Assembly (NCBI RefSeq): GCF_965638725.1
Contig: NC_134982.1
Coordinates: 310,001 to 374,000, forward strand
Direction of reading: 5' to 3'
Origin: Aptenodytes patagonicus
Taxonomy: Eukaryota > Chordata > Aves > Sphenisciformes > Spheniscidae
DNA length: 64,000 bases
The notes beneath the pieces are model-generated. The model ran no database searches and was not told the origin of the DNA. It saw only the letters and a program-made list of their open reading frames with translations. The position numbers were made by a program, and so were the translations under genes. Shown piece by piece: positions 1 to 15,400 of the stretch. Within the stretch, counting starts at the first letter, position 1, and every line of letters begins with the position of its first letter.

Positions 1-417
1 CAGTTCAACAGTATCATCAGTGGTCTCTACTGGTACATTACTCTTTTCCACAGGGGGTGAGTAATTCCGTACTTCATGTCTTGAAGCTAATATCCTTGAA
101 GTCCCATTGCAAGAACATGTCTCTGGTTGTCTGATGTTGTCTGAGCAAATACAGTTTGGATGGTAAACGCCTGGACAGGAATTTGGTTGGCAATGACTAG
201 GGACATAGTATTTAGTTGCCACTGGACTTGATTCTATTTGATGATGAAAAGGATTATTAGCCACACAACAAGTCTGGAGACAGTTATTTTTGAATCCATG
301 ATGAAGGCCTAATTTAGCAATAAGGGGCTTGCCAACATTAACTTCCTTTCTTTCATCCATTGTATCTTCTATTCCTGGATACTCATAGTGCAAGCACACA
401 GTGAAGATCAAGTGCTC
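1..417 (-). CDS. MALT1: MALT1 exon 17 (C-terminal region, truncated by window)
   Basis: 139 codons are open, from [19 protein letters not shown] to the window edge. [10 protein letters not shown] and NVPVETTDD match human. PVETTD (Glu794) is the C-terminal TRAF6-binding consensus. The segment between is divergent and Cys/His-rich, as in human. About 20 codons and the 3' UTR should lie to the left of position 1. Confidence 0.95.
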
Positions 418-3400
418 CTGCAAAAAAAGGAAAGGGGGGGGGGGGGGATAAAAAGAAAAAAACAGTTATGCTTCCTCCCCAAATAAACAATATAGGAAGC
501 ACTTGAAGAGTCATAATCTACTGGAGAAGGAGACTAACCTTTTTAGGAGCTAAAGACCCATATTAGGCAACACTTGTTTAGTGAGGACCTCTTTTGGTTA
601 ATACTTGCTTACCTGATAGTATTTATTTCTAGAAGCACTTATATTAACACCAGCTGCCAAAAGCACTGAAGAAGAAGTACCAAGCGATGCCCAGCACAGA
701 AGTTCATGACACAAAGATACAGAGATAAACTTAACAGTGCCACAGTATGTTGAAGTGAGAACCTTTCAAAAACTGCATGCCCAAGAGCACAGGTTGGAAT
801 GGAAGGAGATGATAGGTAACATTTTCATCTCCTACTAATGACTTTGTAAGATGCAGCTCTGCTTCAGGTCACATTCTTGTACTATAGGGAATAGGAACAT
901 CCCCACAGTGTGCAATAGCTGATCTTCACAAAAATAATCATCTTGTCAAAGTTCAGTACGGGCCTAGAAAATACCAAGTTCCTTGCACGACGGTATCAGT
1001 CCTGCATATGCATTGATTCCCTGGCTTTTATCTAAAAACTAAAGTCACTAAATTGTGCTATTAGCAATTTTTTCCCTCCAAAGAACATATTACTTATTAT
1101 ATAGACAATACACAGCTACCTCAACAGAACTGCAAAGCAATATGATTAATCTAAATTATCTGAACAAACTTGTGGGGAATAATATATATTAACCCTTAGT
1201 TTTTGCAGTGAACTTAGCCTGGTGTAGAGGCAGTGTTTGGGAAGGTCCTTTGATACTAAATAGCTTCCGGTTTCCTCAGGAGTTCCTTTATTGGCCTCTT
1301 TAGGATCCACATCCAGGTCCTGTTGCAAGAAAAAAATGAAAACTTAATTGAAGGTACAGAATTTGTAGATCATAAAATATTTAGCAGTATTTCTTTTTAT
1401 AAAGTCAGCATTTTCTTCTTAAAAAGAAAGAAAACATCAATCTTGGATTACTTGCAAAGGCTGTTGAAATCACTGTTAGTCACAGGCAGAAGGGGTTACA
1501 TTTGAGGTTACCCTCTTTTGCTGATGGTTCCTGTCAAACTTGATGTGCTTGCTTCAGGGTTGCTCTTTTTTACCTAACTTCTGCTATGAAGTACAGTATT
1601 ACAACACTAATTCTGTGGGCTAAAAATACATGTATTTATTATGCACATTAACTCAAATATTTTATTCATAAAGCATCAGAAGTGTCCTGTTCGTTCTATC
1701 TAAAAAGGTTTTCTGCTCCATGTCCTCTTTCATTGACATCAGAAAAGAAGGGTTTTTGCCCCAAGGAGCCTTCTGTTTTACTCGTATCCTTCACTTTACT
1801 GTGATCAGCTGAGTAACATCAATGGAACTGGACAGGATCACCCAGATGCACAGAACTGTAAAACTAAAGCCTAAGAAACCTTGTCCTGCAAGGTAGATGT
1901 GTCCTCAGCTCACATAGGAGCTACTGACATTTAACTTCTTCAATTAAATGTAACAAATACTTGATATTAGAAAATTAAAAACAAAGGAGACTTTGAAAGA
2001 GATGACCGCGGATTCATTTTAATGTATTTTTATATATATTAAAAATATGCATTAAAAAAAAAGTGTGTGTCTGTACAGACACACACACGTAAGCACCTGA
2101 TTTCAACAGTTTAGACCCATTTTGTTACAAAAGATGCAGTTTGACATGGACAGACCAGACAGTTTTCAACTTCAGTGGAGGGAGATCACCGAGACACCAA
2201 TAGGAAGCACTTACGAGTGCGAAGTCTGTAACGTAGGCTCTGCAAACTACTATTTCAGGTGGCTTCTTTACTATTCGCGTGTAGATTATCATGACATTGG
2301 AAAACTCAGCTGCAAACCCCAACTGAATCTGAACACCACATTTGAATTCAAGATACATACTTTCTGGAAGCTCTGCAAATAAATAACACATCATTACATT
2401 CTAAATAAAACTTAGCATACGTATTTTCTATTTTTAAAAATTTTTTTTTTAATTCAAAAGTTTTAAAAGGTATAGACCTCTTCCTCCTGCCCTCCCTCTA
2501 CCTATCACTTACATATTTATACTGAAGCAAACCAGGTTAGAAGCTAACCAGGCAGCAATACTGTCTGCTAGTATCACACAGTAACTGGCAGACACTGCCA
2601 GAGAGAGCTGACTCAACTTCTGCTTTGCAGGTTTCTTTCCAAACTCTGTGCAACTAGCAAGGCAACATTTACTGTAACTGGGATATAGCTTACTGACCCA
2701 AGAATTTGTTTACGTATCTGTAATCAAACCAGAAAGGTTAATATGGTATATATCAAATATATAGGACACACAGCTATAGCATTATAAAAACCTTTGAATT
2801 TGATAGCAGAACAAGTTTCAGGTTCATTTTTTTCCTTTCACAGGCTATGCACACATTCTAGCCCGCAGCATTTTTCTTCTTTATATTTCGGATCTTTCGC
2901 AATCCATAGGAATATATCTAAAAGTGCTCAAGGGTCAATGACATCATTCTGTGTCTGTATGCTTTGTACTGATTTTTCTACTCCCACTGGAAGTGGATTA
3001 TTTAACATTATCATAGACACACCTTTATGCAAATATAAAGGTTATTCTCTTCCCAAATTCCAAACACATTCTCTTCTACGCATGGCTTAAAACAAATAAG
3101 CCATAAGATAACATTATGTGTTTATAATTTTTGTCTTGCATTTCAATCATTTAACAAACAAGAATTAAGGGCTTGATTCCACAAATAAAAATCTACATCT
3201 GTGAAAGAGTCTGCCTACACGACTAGTTGTCTTGAAAATGCCACCCGTGACCCTCTGCCCAATCTGTCAAAGAAATTTTAAAATGTACTGCAACATATTT
3301 AGGTGAAAAAGATAAAAAGGTCTTAAACCCCACTACCCTTCTTAAAAGAAGTCTAGAAAGCCTGGAACTGATTTCACCCTTATTTTAGTTTTCTTAGTTA

Positions 3401-6400
3401 TATACATTGAAAACTCCTTTTCATCATGCACTTTTACCATACAGCTCACATGGCTATTTTAGGCAATGACTTTAGAATGAGATTAATGATGTCTTAAAAG
3501 TGTCATTGTTAGACACAAACAGATTACTAGGAGATTATTCCAGGAGGCAGGCATCATCTAAGTCTCCCCTATAGTGTTTGAGTCGTCTTAAATATACTTA
3601 CTCAGGATGAATTCTGCATGTCACCTTGTTCATTATAATCTCATGTATAGGTAAACCCCAACACAAATATTTCCAAGATCTGAACACACTAATGAAAATT
3701 CGATATGAACTTGAATTTCTTCCATTTCTGTTCAATATCACAACCCACAGACTAGAGATTATTAAGGAAGGACATCCTCTTATTTTTCCCATCGTGCCAG
3801 TAGGATCATCTAAAAGTAGACTGTACTATACCATGAGCTTTGGCCCACTGTAGGTTCCGCGCCAGAGACTCTGCAGAAGATACGGTTTGTTGAATGGGAT
3901 CAGTTAATGCCCTTTTCTCAGACAAACTGCTGCGGATCTCCAAAGCTTGCTTGCCTTTGGTAAGGTGACACTTGCCCATATCTAAAAATAAGATGCATAT
4001 AGTTTCTCTCAAAATCAATGCTGCTGAAATTCTAATTAAATTAAGTACATCACTGCAATGTTGTCTGGTTGCTATGGTTATGCCAGTGTTGGTACTTCCA
4101 TAAAAACTTGCAGTTTCAGAAGTATTCATTGCTCAGCTATTCATTCACTTAAGGCTAAAACAGCATGCCAGATGCCTGCAGAGAATCCTGAGGGTTTTGC
4201 ATGTGTCCTAGTCAACGTGCTCACATTTTTCAAAACCAGTTCAAGCAATATCACAGCTCTGAATCAATAAGGTCCTAATTAAAGTGACTAATTTCAAGAA
4301 TGTGAATAATACCATTGGAGGGGATTTCTAAAGAATTGGAGGCAAGTGGAGTATTTTAGGGGTCAATAAAGGGGCCAATATTGTTTATTTATCATCATCA
4401 CTAATGACCTGGATGACAGGACAGAGTGCACCCTCAGCAAGTTTGCAGATGATTAAAAACTGAGAGGAGTGGCTGATACACCGGAGGGTTGTACTGCCAT
4501 TCAGAGGGACCTGTACAGGCTGTAGAATTGGGCAGAGAGGAATCTCATGCAGTTCAACAATGGGAAACACTGAGTCCTGCACCTGGGCAGGAATAACCCC
4601 ATGCACCAGTACAGAAAGGGGACCGACTCACTAGAAAGCAGCTCTGCAGAGAAGGACCTTGGGGACCTGGTGGACACCACATTGACCATGAGCCAGCAAT
4701 GCATTCTTGTGGCAAAGGCAGCCAACAGGAATACCGTTGCCAGCAGGCCAAGGGAGGTGATCCTTCCTCTCTTGTCAGCACTGGTGAGGCCACATCTGGA
4801 GTGCTGGGTCCAGTGCTGGGCTCACCAGTAGAAGAACAACATGTAAATACTGGAGAGAGTGCAGTGAAGGGTCACAGAGATGAGGGGCCTGGAACACCTC
4901 TCATATGAGAGAGTATGAGGGAACTGAAGCATCTTTTGTATGAGTAGATGCTGAGCGTGCTGAGACTGTTTAGACTGGAGAGAACGTGGCTCAGGGGACT
5001 TCTTATCAATATGTATAAATAGTTGATGAGGGAAAGTAAAACAGACAGAGCCAGACTCTTCTCAGTCAAGTGTGATAGTACAAGAGGAAGCAGATGTGAA
5101 CTGAAATAGAGAAAATTCCACTTAACCATAAGAAACAACTTTTTACTCTAAGCGTGATCAAACACTGGGACAGGTTGTGCAGGGAGACTGTGGAGTCTTC
5201 ATCCTTGGAGACGTTCAAAATGCACATGGACAAGGTCGTGAGCAACCATCTCTAGTTTACTCTACTTTGAGCAACAGGGTTGGACTTGACAACCTCCAGA
5301 GGTCCTTTCCAACTTTAACCAGTCTGCAATTCAAACTTACTCCAATTTATTAGGGTCTCCCTATATTTAGTTCAATTACATTTAAAGGTGACATTTTCAG
5401 ATAGTTTTGCTGCATGCAGAAACTCAAAACCTATGGCCTGCAAAGTGAATTAAAAAAATCCTGGAAAATTTCCATTTACGAGTTCATAAAAAAAATGAAA
5501 TAATGAAGGCTATTTACGTGGAACACTTTTAACGTGAACACTCCTTTAGAACATTTTCAAGTGTCATCAGTGCACCAATGTACTCACTAACACCCAATAT
5601 CGGGTAATACTGACAACAAAACACCCAATATCTGGTAATACTGACAACAATCGTTGTCATGTTACCTGACAAATCAATCTTTCTCTCCACTCTGAGTTCA
5701 AGAATGAGATAAGTAATAGGTCACATGTCAGAACATCTACAGTATGTGACATTAACCTGGCAGTACAGACAAAACAATAAGAGTCAGTCGTATTTTACAG
5801 GACATTTGGGGAAGTGTAAGGAAAATGGGTGCCAGCAGAATTGTGACATGTTCTTATGGGGAAGCCACGAAGGTGGGGGGAAGAGGAGAGAGAAATCTCA
5901 GAGAATACTAACCCACTTAAGAACACCCAAAAGCAATGACAAAAAGGATGAGGGGAAGAAGAGAGTAAGAATATTTTTGGGTATTTGTTCATTATAAAAT
6001 TTGTAAACTTCTTATGCAAGTTGAAAGACTGATTGGTCTGTGACCATTGCAGAATACAAGTGGGTGTCTGTTCTACTCCTACTCCTGCTTTGAACAGGCT
6101 GACAATGGGAGAATGCGGGATAAAAACTAAAGACGTACTATATACATAAACTACAGACATAGTATTGAAGCTAGGATGAGTGGATTACAGGGTTCTCTTT
6201 TCACAAAACAGTAACAGTCAGAATGTCCCAGAAGGCAAGAAAGATGAAGGAAAGGGAAGATATTTGGGCCTGCTTCAAAACAGCGTTTCAGGAACAATGG
6301 CTTAATGAATTTGGGCCTAAATACAGCAGCTGGTGAGCATCCAGCAGGAGGAGCTTTATCAGAGCTTCTGCCAGGCTTTCAAAGGAAACACAGCTATAGC

Positions 6401-9400
6401 TAGCTGCAAATGAGAGGACAGCAAGTCCTCAAATTCTTCCTTTGTATTTAGGTAATGGCAAAATTGAGTAGCACTGTAAGCAAATAAAAAGCACAAATCT
6501 TAATGCAAAAAGCACTCTGCTTGACTACAGCTGGCAAAAGAAGAAAAACACATCGCCTTGTAAAAAAAAAAAAAAAAAAAATCATCAATCAATTTCAGCC
6601 CTAGGCTTTGGAATAATAATTTCAGTTTTAGCCTCTGCAGATCCTATTTCTTCAGGATAATTCTGAGATCTGAAATTTTATTTAACTTTTCACAGAAACT
6701 TCATGGAAAGTTTAATAGGTAAGGCTGAAAATACAGAATGGTAAGTTTGTTTTATGGGATCTAGTCAAACAGCACACTAACTATAAGCAAAAAGACAGAG
6801 AATATATATGAGAATATATACCAGACAAACAAGCAAATGGTAACCCAAGACCCATCACATTTCAGTTTACATCCTGGGGGTATGCTGGATTCCTATTGCC
6901 ATCAATTTGACATAAATTCCATGCTTATATTTCAGCTAGTCAACCAATAATCTTTTCCCTTTCCTCAGTAGAGCACTGACACAAGCTCCGTTGGTTTAAT
7001 CTTTGCATTTCATTTTCAACAGTCTGACCAGTTGACAGCAGAACTTTACCATGCATTTAGGATCCTCTTGGATTTTTTTCTGCTTTTTGGATCCCTATCA
7101 AAAGACAGACTGGGCAAAATCCTGAGACCTGCAGTTGCACTAAGTACACTGGACACCACAGCAGAACTTGGCTGATTCCGTACATTATGTACAAATAACA
7201 GAATCTTACACAGACAGCTCTTTGTTAATGGCTGTATCTATTATCCTATGTTTTGAGCAAATGTTTACACAGAAGCAATACATTTTCCCTCAGCAGTTTT
7301 CACTTTAGCACTTCTTCCATCAATTATAAAAGACAATTAATTACTGAACCAGACATATTAAAACAGTGGATTGCCCTTTATAGTGCACTTACACCCTTTG
7401 ATAGAGAGCAAATAATTATCATCGCTATAGCACTCTGAGGTAGGTAGGACTCAGTTTAAACGAACGTGGAAGCGACTGGACTACCACTAGCAGCTGACAC
7501 CACAAGACAGAAGAGTAATTTCTGTGGATGGATGTCCTGGTTTCGGCAGGGATAGAGTTAATTTCCTTCTTAGTAGCTGGTACAGTGCTGTGGTTTGGAT
7601 TTAGGATGAGAACAATGTTGATAACACACCGATGTTTTAGTTGTTGCTGAGCAGTGCTTACACTAGTCAAGGACTTTTCAGTTTCCCATGCTCTACCAAC
7701 TGAGAAGGCTGGAGGTGCACAAGAAGCTGGGAGGGGGCACAGCCAGGACAGCTGACCCAAACCGGCCAAAGGGACATTCCATACCATGGGACGTCATGCT
7801 CAGTACATAAACTGGGGGAAGCTGGCCGGGGGGGCCGCTGCTTGGGGACTGGCTGGGCATCGGTCGGCGGGTGGTGAGCAATTGCACTGTGCATCACTTG
7901 CTTTGTGTATTATTACATTATTATTATTATTGTTGTTGTTGTTATTTTATTTCAATTATTAAACTGTTCTTGTCTCAACCCACGAGTTTTTCTCACTTCT
8001 ACTCTTCCAATTCTCTCCCCCATCCCACCGGGGTGGGTGGGGGGGGGAAGGACTGAGCGAGCAGCTGCGTGGTACTCAGTTGCTGACTGAGGTTAAACCA
8101 CAACAATGGACAATTCAAAGTTGCATGCAGAAAGACACTCAGAACAAATAAGGTTCATTAAAAAGGAGAGTATAAAATTGATAACTATTAAAGCAGCTCA
8201 AATCCCTTTATAATATCATGGTGCCTAGTAGCACCTGCTTCTTGATAAAAGCTGCTATTTTAACAAAATGCAACAAGAGCTTGAAGTAGTGTAACACATT
8301 CACCATGAGAAAAACGACATTTAAGCAAAGAAGTTTTTAGTAATGCAGGCTGAGAAGACTGTTAGTGCCGTAAGCTGGAGTTTACCTTCTGCAACCTCAT
8401 CAAGCAGTACAGTAATCTTCTTGTCTTCTAACAAACGGTCCTTCAAGAACTTCATGAAGATTCCATTGGCCAACCCTGACTGCTGAATTTCAAAAGCTTC
8501 TGCTCCTTGGCACCTATGAGATCATCAATATCAGAAAAGGAAAAAAACACTGAAACATCTGCATGATTAAGATCAACATGAGGACAAGAGTAAAGTTATT
8601 TTGGGAATGGGGGAAAGAAACCCTACAATTTGAAAACCAGGTTGTGTCTAAGGCCAACCTGCTCTTCATGTTCATTTGCAAGCAACTCATTCTGGGAAGA
8701 TTTCACTTACAATCAAGCCACAGACCAGAGCTGATGTAAAACTGTTTATATGAGGAGCTTAAATTTCTCATAGAAGACTTCATTAAAGCTCTTGACTACT
8801 TCTATTCAACAGCTTGTGCACTTGACTTGAAAACTGATAGAGAGAGGTTATTTAGCTTTCTGCTTAAGTAACCTCTTCAAATAGTTTCAACTGCAATTGA
8901 AACTTTATTCTTTACACCTAGAATAAGAAACACAGGGGCCAATCCATATGCTACTCCCCCAATAATTCATTAATTTCTATTTCTAACACTTTTTTTTCTA
9001 GAAATTTAGCTTGCATTAACAGAGGAGACACATGACCGAAGAGGGTACAGCACGTAGGTTATAGTTCATCAGCTGCTCCGCAGTACTTGACCTTCTGTAC
9101 AAGCTCACAGTGCAGCAAGTACCATTAGGAACACACAGGACATAACTCTCCCTTCCCCATCAGCACAAAGAAACAGAACATTATGGGTCTGAGGGTAAAA
9201 TTTGCTTTTTTCTTCTCTGCGTTTTTTTCATCTCTAATAAATAATACTTAGATGAGTAGAGCACTCCTACAAGTGACCATCAGAAAAAGATCAGGAACAC
9301 CGTCCAGCGGTTTCTGGTTTGCTGAATGCAGTTCTCTCACTGGCATTACCCTATATCTGAATTGGAACGTTAAATACGGGGAATCATTACATATGCATTT

Positions 9401-12400
9401 CCACAGTCAGTTGACTGTGGAATGATTCAAAGAATGAAGTAAAAAAGATAGTATGAGGACACAGATATGGATATAAATTACTGTTCCTTTAACACCACAG
9501 TTGGTATTTTTCTGTAGAAGATCAGCTATACAATCTCAGTGGTCACTTCTGGCTTCAAAACCTCTATGGCATAGCAGAAGAAAAATTTCCTTACGTTGCA
9601 TATCCAAAAACAATGTTAGCCGTAACCTTCAGAGCATCTAAAATAAGAATTGTGTCATCATATTCATTCCTGCAATAAATGGAAACACAAAAAAGTAAAA
9701 TAATAATTTGAGAACTAGTAATGGTAACAAACTCTACAGTTGTTCAAAATACCGAAACAGCATAGTTCAGAAACATTAATTTTTTTCTCTCCTACAATTC
9801 TGGAATGAATCCTGACTGCTAAAAGATAAAAATCAGCATCATCAACGCTCTTCACGAAGACAATGTAAAGACACAATCAGATATCACGCATTACCCAAAT
9901 GAGGGCATGCTATATTAACCAATGTAGAGTTTGGCTACAATATCTTAAAAAATGATTTCTGATAACTAGCCATTTTAGGTTATAACAAAAACTATATGAT
10001 TTTTTTTATTTTATTTATTTATTTTCAAAACATGGTGTCTGCATAGTTAACATGATGCTTATGCAGCAGTATTTTCTATTTGGACAGCAGATTGTGAAGC
10101 TGAATTGGTCACTGGCATTACATTAGCAGTGAAGTTTAGAGGCTCTACTAACACTAAAGCACTAGCAATTTTCTATTATGAAACATTCCTTAGATACCAA
10201 TTTGCAGAAGTGCTGACTGAAGAGCTGATTTCAAGTGCAAGTTTAATCGGGCATAGTAGTCTCTTAACATGCAAAGAAAAATAGTACTTTATTTAGAAAA
10301 ATCTGATAAACCAGTTGATTTTTAAGCTCTAAATAAAGATACAACATCCCTAGCATAAAAGCAGTCCATGAAATCCATGCCTCTGAATAGTTCTAAAATA
10401 AGCACTTCACTTGAGCCCTTCTGTCAAATTAACATGCCTTTGATCATATGGATTCTCCTTCCTCCCTGTAATGATGAAGATGGTTAATGATGCAAGGGAA
10501 AAAGGGCATTTTTCATTTTTAAGATGCCTAATTTCACTTTTATCTAATAAGACTGACGCTTTATAACTTTTAAACAACAACAAAAAAAGAAGAAATAAAT
10601 GTCATTCAAATCAAGAGGCAAATATCTGCCCATGGAAACAGAAAGTCTAATCGCCAGCTTCACATTTCCATCCAAGGCCAAAGGCAAAGTAAGTTTATGA
10701 ATGACTCCACAGTTGACTTTAAAAGCATTCAGGTGCAGGCTGTGAATTCTCAGAACTATGAACTTCACGAGTTGAACATGAATTCACAAGCTGAACGTGA
10801 ATTCACAAGTACAGTGAATTCTCAGCCTAGACTAAAGATTTCTCCTCAGTGTGAAGTCCAGCTTTCTCTCTCAAGATCCCTTGCTATTTCTCAAAGTGAC
10901 TGTTCAGTTTTATTTGTTCATTTTTAAAATAGGCTCAGTTTTAATCTGTTGCTACAGTGAATAAACTGAACTTCACAGTTGGTTCCCAAAACTACAGTCA
11001 TTATACCCTCTCCCTCTACCGTGAAGCAAAAACATCCCTCAAACATCTAATGTCAGTTCTCACTATTCATGAATTATGAGATGTACCTTTTCCGACACAT
11101 ATCCAGTAGGAATACATTAAGTCCCGTCTCTTTTTCCTGCATTAGTTTGAGGATGTTCTGCACACACAGACAGTTTGCAGATCGGTAGGGATTTGGAGCA
11201 TCAATAGGAACCATGAAACTGTTCCCATAGTTTTCGTAGCCATGGCCAGCATAGTATAACAAACCTGAGATTTCAAAATATATGTGACTGAAAACACAGT
11301 TCAAGGGTACATTGGAACATTTCTATCAATTTTAGCATGGTCAAAAACTGCATGCACTATGTCCACCCTATGTGTCTGTGGGAGATTAAGATCACTCAAG
11401 CTACTCCAAGCAGTTTTTATATCGATATGCCTTTGTTAGTACAGGAAGGAAGGGGAGGTGGAAGGGGGGAACCATGTTAACATCAACTTCACAATACACA
11501 GACACAACAAATTTTAAAAAACCCCAAACACTCATGCAATAGAATCAATTAGATATTTGCATCAAACACAAAGTTAAATACTCTTAAAATGCTTTAAGTA
11601 GAGTTACGACCTCTAACAGAAAGAATCTGTGTATGATATATCTCACAGATAAGAACAAGGAAATGTGTCAACTGTAAAACATCTTCTCCACATGTGCAAT
11701 TACAAAGCTTTGAGTAGCAGTGAGTCAGTGCAGATTTTACTCAACAGTTTGGATGGATTTTTTTTTTTTTAAATGAGAGATGCTGTCATCCTTAAAATTA
11801 TTCTCCTTTAATTTTTTTTTTTTTTTTTTTTACTTACCATTAATCGTCGGCAATTCTTAAAAGTACTTTAATTACAAAAAAAATCAGAGGAAAACCTTGC
11901 TTGCACTATGAGAGTATTTTACAAGTTTTTAGTTTTGCTGTTTCCTCCGTACAGTCAGTTTCTCCATTTGTTTTTGTCTTTTTTCATAGGGAGGGATAAG
12001 AAATATTTTTACATTGGGGGGGAAGATTATGCTATGATCATGTTTGGTTTACAAAAGATTATCCTACAATCATCTCCCTCGTGTCAATACACAACAGTCT
12101 ACAATATTTTAAGATTTAAAATCTTCAATAAAACTTGCAATAGTTTTGTATAAAGAAAACATATCATGGAATTAAAAACAGCTTTTCTTAACCCTGAAAA
12201 AGGGAACTGCAACCTAGGGCTTAGATTTTACTTATAAGAATAAAAATGTCAAATATGAAAGTCATATCAATTTGCAGTAAGATTAGATGATCTGAGCATT
12301 AATAACCTCCACTGCCATAAAATGCAGTTACCAGAAGCTTGTATGATTAAATGGCATTTTCCTATTGTCTGTTCCCAGTGTTGTTTTTGCTTATCTATGG

Positions 12401-15400
12401 CAAGTTCCATCTTCTAAACAGAATTTTTATTTATCTATACAAAGCTATGTGTCAGACCTTCAATTAGTATATAGTATTGCAGCTGAATAAAAGTCAACAG
12501 ATATCACAATTTATGCTAACTGGAGATATGGTCTTCTTATGTCATTATTCTTACTAAAAATAGCTGTGAAATTTGTCACTACAAAACTTGAATATTCAGA
12601 AAAAAACCAAAATAAGCCTTATCGTAACATACTAAAATGATCTACATTTAAATCAGCTTGTGTAGGTAGGTATGCTAGATGTTTTTACCTTTTCATCACA
12701 GATAGCTACGACAAACGAAAATACTTCTTTCACACAGCCCTGCACTTTTTGTAAAGGAATACCAAGATACAACTATAGCCCTTCAAACTAAGCCTTCGGT
12801 TCTCTTTTACTTGTAAGCTCTCAAGTCATTAACAACTATGCCAAGACCTTGCAAACTGCTCCACTCAATCAACGGTGCTCAATTTCTTTTTATGGGAAAC
12901 ATGCATAGTCAAGATAAGCAGCCAGCAAGTGCATACAAGGTAAACTCCAGGATGCAAGGCTTCACTTAAACAAAGAGCCTAATGGTTATTGATCTGCCAG
13001 TGTCTTGGAAAATGGCAACAGCTTTATTCAATTAAAAGTTAGATTTCTAAAGGGCACAGAATTTAAAGTGTATGATTAAAAACCTAAACAAATAAAGGTA
13101 CTATTGGGCTATTTATAAGATTCCAATGGTTACCTGAGACCGGGTGGGTAGTTTCAAGAGAGTTAAAGATGAAGTTAAGCGTCAAGTGCATGACTCCATG
13201 TCAGGTCCTAAGTTAAAAGGAAATTCTTACATTTGATTTCCACAGAGTTTGGATCTGGACCTAAATCAAGGTTATATTTGAGATTATATACATCTGAGTG
13301 TATGTTAGATAAGTAATTGGACTGACTGAAGGAAACAAGCCTCTAATGTAAAGCACTATTTATCAGAGTATTTCCTCAATGAATAGAAGTATTTCAGAAA
13401 TAACAACTACGTTTCTTTTATATCCTTGGCAGATGACTGGGCTATGCTTATTTGATGAGTACCTGCAACAGTTAATATGTTGAGCTCAAGATCAGAAATA
13501 AATCTCTGCATACCCAGAGTAAGTAGAGTAAACATGTTTGGAGGGCCTCATTAGACACTTTGACACAACAATTTTAAGTAGGCTCAAGTTCCTCGTAGAC
13601 GTCAGCATTTAAGTGATATCTGCCTCTCTCTCTTGCTTTCTCTCACGCTCTCTTTTTTTAAGAAGAAAGCAGCCTAACTATTTTTAGCCTTTAAAACATA
13701 TGGGTCTATGCTTTTACCCTTTGTGGAATACAGTATTAATTGCACCCTACATTTAGAACAACATAAATTAAGACATTAGAGGAGACAATCATCATCACTT
13801 TGTTTACTACTCCTGCTCTTAAGGAACAGTATCTGAAATGCCACTTTCCTGGCAGTAAACAAGAATTACATAACGTCATATTAGGCATCATGGATATGTT
13901 TAACAAGGACTAAGCAGACGTAGCCACTATGCCTCTTCTATTTGGAACTATGCCCACTAAAAATGCAATAAATCATTATCTATTTGTGCATTGACAGCAT
14001 CTTTTATGTGCTTTAAGCCATTAATAGCCACTATCCAGAAAGAACAAAGGGACCATTTAAATTGAAGTAGTTATTGCCAAACACTACTGACAGAATGCTC
14101 TGCTTACCTTTCAGAAATATCAACTTGCAGTTGTATTTTTCCAGCAAAAATATGCCTTATAAGAGCTTTCATATAGTGCTGGTGAGAAACTCATTAAAGC
14201 CTTTCAGTACTTTATTTTCTAAATTCATGTCAACAGTTATAGAAAAAAAATTGAGAAGGTGCAAGAATCTAAAAGCTCACTCAAATGTATAAGCACATCT
14301 ATTTCCCAGGGAACAAAAGAAGAAAACTGCTATCAGAAAGTCTACTAAACTTTACTGTCATAATTAGTCTTCATGTCATGCAAGTTTTGGCTCTGACATA
14401 AATGCCCAAATATCAGAGCAGCCAGTTCTGCACAGACAGAGCATCAGGTAACACACCATTAAAAAAGGCATAGTAAGAAATAATCTGACCTTGTGTTCCA
14501 AAAAAGAATCAAATAATGTTTTCTTGGGTGGGCATTACTATAGGAATCCTGCAATTTAAATAGGACAACTGGCAGAACTTTTTGGTCTCTGTTCTAAATA
14601 ATTTCTGGAGTCATTTATGCAATCTTAGCTTTTAGAAAAATGACAAAAATAGTGGCAGTCAGCAGCAAACTCCTCAAAGCCCACAGAAGAATTTTTCTTG
14701 CACTCCAGGCCACGTCATTCTAGGCCTTTTCCATGCAAGACATGAAGGTGTGTGCTCTGTGCATCGATTCCACCATGCCCTCCCCCAGCTAGCACGCCAC
14801 CAGTTCTGTCTTGTGCTTTTTCCCTCAAAATCAAGTTTATGCAAGACAAGGAATTCCAATATATGAGTAATCATCTAAGAATCAATGCATATCAGTAGTA
14901 GCAATGCATACCAGACCCAACTGGTTAGTCATTAGCCCAGCAGAAGGCACCTCCTGTGCAGTATGTGGAGGAGAGCTTAAAATTATTATTGATATTCTAT
15001 TACAGGTATCTTATAATTGGATGTGTGACTCAAATAACAAAAAATATAATAAAAAGAGAGAAACGTGTTAAACACACATCTTTTAGTATGCATACTTAGC
15101 TTAATTTGTCCTACTATAACTTAAACCAATACTGATGAGATGCTGCAGTACAATCATTAAAGTGATGCTGCAATTTAGATGTGAGTGCCTTGGATTTTTG
15201 TGGGGTGTTATTTTTAAGTCTCAAGAATTTAAGGGGAAAAAAAAAAAAAAAAAGGGCTGCTGCCTGCTTAAGCAGCATAACCACTATTAAGCTTTCCATC
15301 TAATGTGCAAAGACACACAGAAAGAATAAATTTTATACTCTATATTCAGACCTTCCACTGAGTTCTGCCCAAACAGGAATCTTAGTATTCAACTCAGTGA

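Larger units (their letters stand above)
3982..8385 (-). other. MALT1 intron 13 (4.4 kb)
   Basis: Contains the degraded CR1 (4330-5332), the 31-bp tandem duplication, a poly(A) run near 6560, and the solo LTR (7533-8105). The rest is unique sequence without coding support. Confidence 0.85.

Noticed and set aside
7905..8090. Small frames rich in Ile/Val/Tyr within the LTR
   Set aside because: Translation of the ATT/GTT trinucleotide stretch of the LTR; not genes.
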